Assembly: GCA_013213785.1 (NCBI GenBank)
Contig: JABSPZ010000016.1
Coordinates: 1-64,000, forward strand
Direction of reading: 5' to 3'
Source of the DNA: Henriciella sp.
GTDB lineage: Bacteria; Pseudomonadota; Alphaproteobacteria; Caulobacterales; Hyphomonadaceae
Length of the DNA: 64,000 nt
Both the position numbers and the translations under genes were made by a program. Below, in pieces: positions 1 through 8,067 of this stretch (the stretch's first letter is position 1; every line of letters begins with the position of its first letter). The notes under the pieces are model-generated. The model did not search any database, was not told the DNA's origin, and saw only the letters and a program-made list of their open reading frames with translations.

Positions 1-68
1 GCCAGTGAAAGCTCAATCTCCCGCAACAACCGCAGAACGTCTTCATCCGAATACCGCTTCCGAGCCAT
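1..68 (-). mobile_element. IS3-family transposase OrfA, N-terminal fragment (continues beyond window)
   Basis: Minus-strand translation from ATG at 68: MARKRYSDEDVLRLLREIELSLA, resembling the N-terminus of IS3-group OrfA HTH proteins. Only about 22 aa visible. Confidence 0.6.
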
Positions 69-107
69 CCTCAATCCCTCCTGAACCGCCAAAATCACTA
101 AGATTAA

Positions 108-368
108 TTTGACCCAGGTTTAAGGGGGAAGGACACCTGGCTCACCGTCGACGACATTTGCAACGAACTGCGCATCCATCCTGCGACATGGTATCGATGG
201 ATCGCTAATCCAAAAATGAAGACGCCCGAACCCGTTCCGGGCATTGGTCGGTTGACCCGATACTCTCGCGCCTCCTTCAACACGTTTCTTGAAACGCTTG
301 GCGGGACAATTGGCGGTACGGATTCCTCTGACGACAAAAATCCGCAACAAAAACAGAAAGTTGCCTGA
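108..368 (+). pseudogene. 5'-truncated excisionase/AlpA-like helix-turn-helix protein
   Basis: Frame open from 108 to TGA at 366-368: ...DTWLTVDDICNELRIHPATWYRWIANPKMKTPEPVPGIGRLTRYSRASFNTFLETLGG...KVA*. Has the WLTVDDIxxEL..WYRW..GRLTRYSRASF pattern of excisionase-like HTH proteins. No plausible start codon; the 5' side abuts the IS-like sequence. Confidence 0.6.
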
Positions 369-374
369 AATAGA

Positions 375-450
375 TGGTGCCCGGGGGCGGAATTGAACCA
401 CCGACACGCGGATTTTCAATCCGCTGCTCTACCCCTGAGCTACCCGGGCA
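375..450 (-). tRNA. tRNA-Phe(GAA)
   Basis: Minus-strand sequence TGCCCGGGTAGCTCAGGGGTAGAGCAGCGGATTGAAAATCCGCGTGTCGGTGGTTCAATTCCGCCCCCGGGCACCA folds as a cloverleaf. Anticodon loop TTGAAAA gives GAA. CCA is encoded. Confidence 0.96.
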
Positions 451-522
451 GGCCAAACAGGGAAGCGGCTTCTTAGCGGCCCTCTTCGCGCTTGTCCAAT
501 GCCGAAATCGTTTTTTTGCAGA

Positions 523-1767
523 TCAGCTGTAACGCGCGTCGACTTTGAGTTTTTCTTCGTCTTCTGCCGCGGCCACGGCTTTCACACTCGCCTCTAGATC
601 TTCGAGATATTCATCAATGAAATCGGCGTGTTTGGGCGATAACATCAAATGCAAACTCGGCGGTTCTTTCGTCACGGATGTGAACCAGCCTCTGCGGTAG
701 ATCTCGCCGTAAATGGCGAAGGCGTGATGCTTCCGGTGACGAAATGCGATCAAGCCAAGCATTGGATTTCCAAGAACCTCAAATCCGAGTCGCTTCACAC
801 CTTCCTCGACCCGCTCGCGCGTTGCGCAAACGTCACCTTGAAGACGTTTGTATCCGTCCACCCCCAAATGGTTCATGATCGCCCAAGCCGCTGATATCGC
901 GCCGCCCGGGCGTGTACCCGCCAAAGTCGGTGTTTTCATTGGCGCACCCGACCATTGATTCATATCGAATGGCATATGCGCGAACAAAGCTTCTGATCGG
1001 AAAAGGACGGTCGATGCCCCTTTGGCGGCATATCCATACTTATGCAGATCTGCACTCATCGAATGAACGCCTGGAAGCTCAAAATCGAACGCAGGCACGG
1101 GCACACCGTTCATCCGCGCGAAAGGCGCAAAGTATCCGCCTACACAGGCGTCTACGTGTAGCCAAAGATCCTTCTCGACGGCAGCTTCACTCAAGGCTTC
1201 AATCGGGTCGATAATGCCATGTGGGAAGTTCGGTGCAGATCCCACGATCATGATCGTATCAGAATCGCAAGCGGCGATCATCGCAGGGACATCTGCTTCG
1301 TAAGTCCCATCAGTCTTCACTGGAATACGACGGATTTCGACGTCCATGAGATGAGCAGCTTTGTCGAAGGCAAGGTGTGCGGAGAAAGGTAAAACCACGT
1401 TCGCACGCTCACGGGCACGACCATTGGACCGGGCATAGTCACGGGCTGTCTTTATCGCCATCGTGATTGAATCGGTGCCTCCAGACGTCATCGCGCCAGT
1501 ACTGCCGTCGGGACCGTGCAATAAGCCAAGCCCCATCGAAACGACGTCTTTTTCCATTTGTGCCAAGGACGGAAATGCCAATGGGCCAAGGCCGTTCTCT
1601 GACATGAAGGCCGCGTAGGCCTCTTTCTGGATTGCCGCGATCTCTTCGCCCGCGTTGAAAACATAAACCGCGGTTCGGCCGTCCCGCCATTTCGCATCCG
1701 ACGCGCCGCGCGCCTGCATATCTTTTTGGATGTCCTCCCACGGACGGCCCTGCTCTAACATTTTCAT
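523..1767 (-). CDS. PLP-dependent decarboxylase/lyase, sphingosine-1-phosphate lyase-like
   Basis: 414 aa ORF with PLP group II decarboxylase features (GSAPNFPHGIIDPI, HVDACVGGYFAPF, SADLHKYGYAAKG with the PLP lysine) and an N-terminus typical of sphinganine-1-phosphate aldolase-like proteins. Confidence 0.75.
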   Translation of the reverse strand: MKMLEQGRPWEDIQKDMQARGASDAKWRDGRTAVYVFNAGEEIAAIQKEAYAAFMSENGLGPLAFPSLAQMEKDVVSMGLGLLHGPDGSTGAMTSGGTDSITMAIKTARDYARSNGRARERANVVLPFSAHLAFDKAAHLMDVEIRRIPVKTDGTYEADVPAMIAACDSDTIMIVGSAPNFPHGIIDPIEALSEAAVEKDLWLHVDACVGGYFAPFARMNGVPVPAFDFELPGVHSMSADLHKYGYAAKGASTVLFRSEALFAHMPFDMNQWSGAPMKTPTLAGTRPGGAISAAWAIMNHLGVDGYKRLQGDVCATRERVEEGVKRLGFEVLGNPMLGLIAFRHRKHHAFAIYGEIYRRGWFTSVTKEPPSLHLMLSPKHADFIDEYLEDLEASVKAVAAAEDEEKLKVDARYS

Positions 1768-1820
1768 CAGAGATCTCCTGTCTTACCGAACACATTGCGA
1801 CAGCGGCACCAGAAAATCGA

Positions 1821-1850
1821 GAGGGCGCCGCAAATAAATGCGACGCCCTC
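1821..1850 (-). terminator. Probable hairpin terminator downstream of the UrcA-like gene
   Basis: gagggcgCcgcaAATAAAtgcgAcgccctc: 7-bp plus 4-bp stem around one mismatch, just after the minus-strand stop at 1872. The T-tract is weak. Confidence 0.5.
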
Positions 1851-1871
1851 TTCTTCTGCAAAACTGCGGAG

Positions 1872-2204
1872 CTAGTTTTCCAGTCTAGTTTGCATGATCT
1901 GTATGAGTTGCGGCGCATCGATCGACGTAACCGCGCTGATGATCGCATCGGCTCGGCACTTATTTTGAAGAACGCGTTCGCGGAGCGTTTCACGCACGCC
2001 GGCCGTTTTACAAACGCGCTTAGAAGCTGTGTTGATCATATTAAAGACCTCCGCCGCATCTGAGGCTTTGGTCAGGTCATAGCCACTGATAGAAACTTGA
2101 ATCTGTTTCTTTTCGGGGTCGAACTCAGTCGCCGCCATGGCAGGGAGCAGGGCACAAGCAGAAGCTGAGATAATTGCGGTGGTCAGGGTCTTAGAAAGAG
2201 TCAT
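1872..2204 (-). CDS. UrcA family secreted protein
   Basis: 110 aa with signal peptide; ISGYDLTKASDAAEVFNMINTASKRVCK...ALxxA-type UrcA layout. Confidence 0.65.
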   Translation of the reverse strand: MTLSKTLTTAIISASACALLPAMAATEFDPEKKQIQVSISGYDLTKASDAAEVFNMINTASKRVCKTAGVRETLRERVLQNKCRADAIISAVTSIDAPQLIQIMQTRLEN

Positions 2205-2297
2205 TTTTATTCCTCCTGTTGAAGGTCTTGTGTTTTATCTCTCTTCCCTGTGAGAATGCTCGTAACATACTTTTATCGAAAAACAATATGAATTTTT

Positions 2298-2316
2298 TGT
2301 TACTACACATGTAACA
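2298..2316. promoter_or_regulatory. Palindrome TGTTAC-N7-GTAACA, possible operator
   Basis: tgttactacacatgtaaca in the divergent intergenic region between the urcA-like gene and radA. Confidence 0.4.
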
Positions 2317-2374
2317 TAAACAACAGTAACTCTCCCCTTTCGTTCTTGAACGGACCCCGCTAACCAATCAAACC

Positions 2375-3745
2375 ATGGCTAAGTCTCACTTTGTTTGCCA
2401 ATCTTGCGGCGCCGTTCATTCTAAATGGTCGGGCAGATGCGATGCTTGCGGCGAGTGGAATACGCTGACCGAAGAAGCGAGTTCTGGTCCGCCCGGAGGC
2501 CTTAAGGCTCCAAAGTCTAATGCCAAAAACTCCCGCAAAGCTGAATTCACTGCGTTAGACGGAAATGATGCTCCGCCCGAGCGTATCGTGCTTGGTGTCG
2601 ATGAGCTCGATCGCGTCTTCGGTGGCGGCATCGTTCCGTCCAGCGCGACGTTGATTGGCGGGGATCCTGGGATCGGAAAGTCGACCCTCCTCCTGCAAGT
2701 AGCGGCGAGGCTGGCCCGAAACGGCCTCACCACGGTCTATGTATCCGGTGAAGAAGCAACAGCTCAGATCCAGGATCGGGCCAAACGCCTGAAGGTTGCT
2801 GACAGTCCAGTGCAATTGGCAACCGAAACAGACTTACGCAAAGTTCTTTCAGCATTGAAATCGGCGAAGCCCGATTTTGTCGTGATCGATTCTATCCAGA
2901 CAATGTGGTCGGATAGCTTAGAAGCCGCGCCAGGAAGTGTGAGCCAGGTTCGAGCTTGCGGACAAGAACTCACGCGCTGGGCTAAAAAATCAGGCGCGGC
3001 GCTCATTCTGGTCGGGCATGTCACGAAAGAAGGCCAAATCGCAGGACCCCGCGTCGTCGAGCACATGGTCGACACGGTGTTCTATTTCGAAGGCGAGCGC
3101 GGCCACCAGTTTCGAATTCTGCGCGCCGTGAAAAACCGATTTGGTCCGACCGACGAAATTGGCATTTTCGAGATGCACCAATATGGGCTGGCGCCCGCAC
3201 GCGAGCCGTCTGCGCTGTTTCTCTCATCAGAACACGACGAATCTGGCGGGGCCGCAGTCTTCGCCGCCATGGAGGGGTCCCGTCCAGTGCTGGCGGAAGT
3301 GCAAGCGCTGGTCGCGCCCTCTGCTTATGGAACGCCGCGTCGGTCGATTGTCGGCTGGGATAATAATCGCCTCGCCATGCTGCTGGCCGTATTAGAAGCA
3401 CGATGCGGTGTCTCTCTAGGGGGCCGAGACGTCTATCTCTCGGTTGCCGGCGGATACAAAATCACTGAACCCGCAGGCGACTTGGCGGCAGCGGCCGCGT
3501 TGCTCACTTCAGCCTCTGGAAACCCAGGACCGGCAAAATCGATCTTTTTTGGTGAGGTCGCGCTCTCTGGAGCCGTGCGCCCGGTCGCAAGAATGGAGCA
3601 GCGTTTGAAGGAGGCTGCACGCCTTGGTTTCGAGCGTGCATATGTTCCAGAAGGCAGTCCAACCGCGATTGAAGGCTTGACGATTACCCCGATCAAGCGC
3701 CTATCTGATTTAGTAGAGTTGATCGCGCCGGAAGCTGGCCAATGA
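2375..3745 (+). CDS. radA: DNA repair protein RadA
   Basis: C4 zinc motif CQSCGAVHSKWSGRCDACGEW, Walker A GGDPGIGKST, KNRFG motif, Lon-like C-terminal domain. Confidence 0.96.
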   Translation: MAKSHFVCQSCGAVHSKWSGRCDACGEWNTLTEEASSGPPGGLKAPKSNAKNSRKAEFTALDGNDAPPERIVLGVDELDRVFGGGIVPSSATLIGGDPGIGKSTLLLQVAARLARNGLTTVYVSGEEATAQIQDRAKRLKVADSPVQLATETDLRKVLSALKSAKPDFVVIDSIQTMWSDSLEAAPGSVSQVRACGQELTRWAKKSGAALILVGHVTKEGQIAGPRVVEHMVDTVFYFEGERGHQFRILRAVKNRFGPTDEIGIFEMHQYGLAPAREPSALFLSSEHDESGGAAVFAAMEGSRPVLAEVQALVAPSAYGTPRRSIVGWDNNRLAMLLAVLEARCGVSLGGRDVYLSVAGGYKITEPAGDLAAAAALLTSASGNPGPAKSIFFGEVALSGAVRPVARMEQRLKEAARLGFERAYVPEGSPTAIEGLTITPIKRLSDLVELIAPEAGQ

Positions 3746-4290
3746 TGGAAGCCCTTACAGCCTTTGATGCCGTGGCGATTGTAATCGTCATCATCTCTAC
3801 GCTTATGGCACTTGCTCGCGGATTTATGAGAGAACTTGCAACCCTCGGCGCGTTTATCGCGGCCATTGCGGCCGCGTTCTTCGCTCGAAAATTCTTCGTT
3901 ACGCAACTCGACAGTTTGCTACCATCCGACTCTCCCGCCTGGTTGCCCGACGCGATTATTTTCGTCGTGGTCTTCTTGTGCGTCTACGTCGCCGTCGCTT
4001 GGTTCGGAGCAAATCTATCGAAAACGATCCAGGGTGTGGATGGCATCGGTCTATTAGACCGTGTGGCTGGCGGCTTGTTCGGATTTGCACGTGGCGGCGT
4101 TGTACTGATTTTCTTCGTCTACCTCCTCAATCTTGGTTTGAAGCAAGATCAAATTCCGGAATTCGTAACTCAAGCAAGGACTTATCCGTTGATTTCAGCG
4201 GGAGCGAACTATCTTGGAGAGCGTGCACCAGAGCTTGCGGAGCGCAGTTCACAGATATCGAACCTTGACGCGGAGAGCGGCTCAGAATAA
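3742..4290 (+). CDS. cvpA: CvpA family membrane protein
   Basis: Multi-TM ORF, 4-nt overlap with radA, directly upstream of purF as in conserved synteny. Confidence 0.88.
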   Translation: MMEALTAFDAVAIVIVIISTLMALARGFMRELATLGAFIAAIAAAFFARKFFVTQLDSLLPSDSPAWLPDAIIFVVVFLCVYVAVAWFGANLSKTIQGVDGIGLLDRVAGGLFGFARGGVVLIFFVYLLNLGLKQDQIPEFVTQARTYPLISAGANYLGERAPELAERSSQISNLDAESGSE

Positions 4291-4323
4291 TCCGCGCACG
4301 AACAGACTGCGAGGGTAAGTCGA

Positions 4324-5763
4324 ATGTTGTTTGACCATGATGACGACAAGCCTCGCGAGGAATGCGGCGTTGTAGGCGTATTCGGCCACCCCCAAGCATC
4401 TCTACTTGTTGCTCTTGGTTTGCATGCTTTGCAGCACCGCGGACAAGAAGCCTGCGGGATCACGACATTTGACGGCGAAAAGTTTCACGGCGAGCGCCAT
4501 ATGGGTCTAGTCGGTGAGAATTTTGGCGGCGATCTGACAGAGCGCTTGCCTGGAAAGAGCGGCATTGGCCACAATCGCTATTCAACCCAAGGCAAACCGG
4601 CCATTCGAAACATCCAGCCGATTTACGCAGACCTGGACACCGGCGGATTTGCGATTGCACACAACGGCAATCTCACCAATGCGAGAGCGCTGCGAAAGAA
4701 ACTCGTTCGGCGCGGCTCCATTTTTCAGTCGACCATGGACACCGAGGTCATTCTTCATCTCCTCGCCCGCAGTGACCAAGACACCGTTTCAGACAGATTT
4801 CTAGATGCAATCCGCCAAATTGAAGGCGGATTTTCTTTTGTCGGGATGACGAACAAAAAACTGATTGGCGCGCGCGACCCATCTGGCCTACGCCCGCTGG
4901 TCCTGGGCGAGATTAATGGTGCATTCGTTTTGGCCTCCGAAACCTGTGCTCTCGACTTGATGGGCGCTGACTTTGTGCGCGAAATCGATCCCGGCGAAGT
5001 GGTGATCATCACCCGCGATGGTATTCAGTCCTACAATCCGTTTCCATCGCGTCCTGTGCGTCCTTGCTTGTTTGAGTATGTTTACTTCGCGCGCCCTGAT
5101 AGCGTGGTGCAAGGACGGTCGGTCTATGAAGTGCGCCGTAAAATGGGGCACCAGCTCGCGATTGAGCACCCGGCTGAAATCGATGTTGTGGTCCCCGTCC
5201 CAGACTCTGGTGTACCCGCGGCGATCGGCTTTTCAGAACATTCCGGTGTACCATTTCAACTCGGCATCATCCGCTCTCATTATGTTGGACGGACATTTAT
5301 CCAGCCCACGCAAACGGGCCGCCAGAAAGCAGTCTCAAGAAAACACTCGCCCAATAGAGCAGTGCTAGAAGGAAAGCGCGTGTTGCTGGTCGATGATTCA
5401 ATCGTTCGCGGGAACACGTCGCGCAAGATCGTTCAAATGGTTCGCGATGCTGGCGCCAAAGAAATCCATTTCCGGTCTGCAAGCCCACCAATCACCCATC
5501 AAGATTTCTACGGAATCGATATGGCGGATCGGTCCGAGCTCCTGGCGGCGAACCACACGCTTGAGGAAATGCGTGAATTCTTAAAAGTCGAAAGCTTAGG
5601 CTTCCTATCCGTGCCAGGCCTCTATCGCGCTATCGGCGTAGACTATGACGCGGAGACACCGGCATTTGCAGATCATTGCTTCACAGGGGACTACCCGACC
5701 CGCTTGATCGATCATGATCAAAACGAAAGCAGTAAAGAGAGACAGCTTTCCTTGCTGGACTAG
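4324..5763 (+). CDS. purF: Amidophosphoribosyltransferase
   Basis: Catalytic ECGVVGVFGHP, GHNRYSTQG, and PRPP motif VLLVDDSIVRGNTSRKIV. Confidence 0.97.
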   Translation: MLFDHDDDKPREECGVVGVFGHPQASLLVALGLHALQHRGQEACGITTFDGEKFHGERHMGLVGENFGGDLTERLPGKSGIGHNRYSTQGKPAIRNIQPIYADLDTGGFAIAHNGNLTNARALRKKLVRRGSIFQSTMDTEVILHLLARSDQDTVSDRFLDAIRQIEGGFSFVGMTNKKLIGARDPSGLRPLVLGEINGAFVLASETCALDLMGADFVREIDPGEVVIITRDGIQSYNPFPSRPVRPCLFEYVYFARPDSVVQGRSVYEVRRKMGHQLAIEHPAEIDVVVPVPDSGVPAAIGFSEHSGVPFQLGIIRSHYVGRTFIQPTQTGRQKAVSRKHSPNRAVLEGKRVLLVDDSIVRGNTSRKIVQMVRDAGAKEIHFRSASPPITHQDFYGIDMADRSELLAANHTLEEMREFLKVESLGFLSVPGLYRAIGVDYDAETPAFADHCFTGDYPTRLIDHDQNESSKERQLSLLD

Positions 5764-5790
5764 TCCGTAAAGCTTCGCTACGGCGCCCGC

Positions 5791-6504
5791 ATGGATAAAC
5801 GCATTACTCTCGCCACTGGCGCGTCCCAAGGGATTGGTCGCGCGGCCTGTCTCGCGCTGGCGAAAGCCGGTCACCATGTCATCGGCATCGCGCGATCGAA
5901 GAAAGCGCTTGAACAGCTTGATGATGAGATCCGCTCATTCGGCGGGTCTATGACCCTCATCCCTTTCGACCTAAAAGACTCAAGTGCTTTCGAACCCTTA
6001 GGTCACGCGATCGCCGAAAAGTTCGGGCGGGTTGATGGCTTTCTCGCAAATGCTGGACTGCTCGGAACGATTGGCCCGCTGCAAGCCGGCGGAGAGCGCC
6101 AGTTCAATGAAGTCATTGATGTGAACCTAAACGCCAACTGGCGTCTCATTCGTATCCTAGACCCCCTCCTCCGCCGCTCAGAAACGCCGCGCGCTTTGTT
6201 CGTCACCTCTGGCGTCGTTCCGCGTCCGCGTGCCTTCTGGGGCCCTTACCAGGCTTCGAAGGCAGGACTTGAAGCGCTCGTCTACGCCTGGGCCGATGAG
6301 AATGACCAAACACCTTTGCGGGTGAACTTATTCGACCCGGGCGCGACCCGCACTCAGATGCGTGCGGATGCGATGCCGGGCGAGGACCCGATGACACTGC
6401 CTGCTCCCGAAGACGTCGCGGCTCACATGGTGCCGCTCTTGGAAGCAAGCGAAACCCGCAATAATGCGCGGATCAATGTTCGGGACTTGCTTGAACTCGG
6501 CTAG
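5791..6504 (+). CDS. SDR family oxidoreductase
   Basis: ATGASQGIGRAACLALAKAG, LANAG and YQASKAG motifs. Confidence 0.9.
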   Translation: MDKRITLATGASQGIGRAACLALAKAGHHVIGIARSKKALEQLDDEIRSFGGSMTLIPFDLKDSSAFEPLGHAIAEKFGRVDGFLANAGLLGTIGPLQAGGERQFNEVIDVNLNANWRLIRILDPLLRRSETPRALFVTSGVVPRPRAFWGPYQASKAGLEALVYAWADENDQTPLRVNLFDPGATRTQMRADAMPGEDPMTLPAPEDVAAHMVPLLEASETRNNARINVRDLLELG

Positions 6505-8000
6505 CGAGATCCCTCTTTCGCAAGCACCCATCGTTGATCGTCGTCATTTTTGTAGGCCATGACACGATCACGCCCAGCGTGCTTCGCCTGATAGAGTGCA
6601 TTGTCTGCGTTGCGCATTAAGTCGTCGATTGAGCCGTGGTCGGCTGGATAGGTTGAAACACCCGCTGAGAAGGTAACACACGGCAAGATCTCACCTTGAT
6701 AAACGATCTCTAGTCGTTTGACCGCGTTATGGAGCTTAGTCGCGAGCGCCATAGCGGCGGTTTCATCCAGGTCAGGACAGATAACCGCTAACTCTTCGCC
6801 GCCGACCCGGCAAACAATCCCGGCCGAACCTGCGGATTCCGTCAGTTCTCCGGCAACACGGCGCAAAACGAGATCCCCTGCATCGTGCCCGTGATGATCA
6901 TTGAACCGCTTGAAGTGATCGATATCGATCGAGATCAGTGCAAAGCCGAGTTCATTGCTATCCGCTCGGGCTTTCTCACGGCGCAAACTATCGAGGAAAT
7001 AGCGGCGGTTCCAAAGCCCTGTAAGCGGGTCTTTGACGGAGCGGTCCTGAAGCTCCTGGCGAAGGCGCACATTCGTTATGGTTAAGCTGATTTGCTCAGC
7101 CAACATGAGCGCGACATCCCAATAGCGAGCATGTTCAAGGGCACCATCGCCATTGGACTCATCGGCGTAACACCAAAGCATCCCAATCGTTTCGCCATGC
7201 GCGAGAAGCGGCAAACAAAAGGATGATTTTATGCCCTCATGATAATGCGCGCATGAAAACTCGATGTCCTCGTTTCCATAGTGATAGGACCGTCCCCGTC
7301 GCAAAGACCAGCAATCATCCGGTTCGATAAAATTCGGTGCGGGGGACTCGCCCCATGACACAGCGAGGTCGAGGATATCTCTTGAGTTTGAATAAATATA
7401 GAGCGCGCCGTTACTGTTCGGCATGAGCTTCGGTGCGCAGGTTTCGACGACGTTATAGAGATCTTCCAGCGACCGAGCTGCATAGAGCCACTCAGACGTT
7501 TTGGCGAGGACGCGGCGTTCCGCCTGACGCATACGCTCGGTATCTCGCGCCGCTTCCCGCTCTCTTTCGAGGGTTTTTCGCTCGGAGACATCTCTGGCGA
7601 TCACCAAGAAATTAGCTACTCGATCGTCATCGTTCAGGATCGGCGTAAGTTCAATTTCGGACCAATACGATTCGCCCGATTTTCGATACTGAACCACTTC
7701 GCGGCGGACAGAGCGCCCGTGAAACGCAGATCGTAAAAACTCGCGCATGACCTCACGATCGGTATCTGGCCCTGTCAGCATCTCGCCCGGTGTGCGGCCA
7801 ACTGATTCTTCGAAAGAGTATCCCGTGACGTTCTCATAGGCGGCGTTACACCATTCGACGCACGCTGTTGCATCCAGAATAGCAATGGGGTCGGTGCTAT
7901 GCTCGGCGATAAGCTGCGCGTAATACTGCGTCAGCTCATTTGCTTCCGCGCCAGAACGCGCCGATTTCTCGGGTGAATTTGATACAGCAGTCTGAGTCAT
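6501..8000 (-). CDS. PAS-GAF-GGDEF diguanylate cyclase
   Basis: PAS (ILDATACVEWCNAAYENVTGYSFEE), PAC, GAF-like domain, DPLTGLWNRR, and GGEEL active-site motif. Confidence 0.9.
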   Translation of the reverse strand: MTQTAVSNSPEKSARSGAEANELTQYYAQLIAEHSTDPIAILDATACVEWCNAAYENVTGYSFEESVGRTPGEMLTGPDTDREVMREFLRSAFHGRSVRREVVQYRKSGESYWSEIELTPILNDDDRVANFLVIARDVSERKTLEREREAARDTERMRQAERRVLAKTSEWLYAARSLEDLYNVVETCAPKLMPNSNGALYIYSNSRDILDLAVSWGESPAPNFIEPDDCWSLRRGRSYHYGNEDIEFSCAHYHEGIKSSFCLPLLAHGETIGMLWCYADESNGDGALEHARYWDVALMLAEQISLTITNVRLRQELQDRSVKDPLTGLWNRRYFLDSLRREKARADSNELGFALISIDIDHFKRFNDHHGHDAGDLVLRRVAGELTESAGSAGIVCRVGGEELAVICPDLDETAAMALATKLHNAVKRLEIVYQGEILPCVTFSAGVSTYPADHGSIDDLMRNADNALYQAKHAGRDRVMAYKNDDDQRWVLAKEGSR

Positions 8001-8067
8001 AATAGCCCTTTGTAGGCATTTTGATCAAAACTACTTAAAGTGGAGTTTACGAAATAATACCAAGCGC

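Noticed and set aside
120-419. 99-aa minus-strand ORF overlapping tRNA-Phe
   Set aside because: Runs through the tRNA gene and opposite the better-supported HTH fragment.
2416-3906. Several minus-strand ORFs across radA
   Set aside because: Antisense shadows of radA without motifs.
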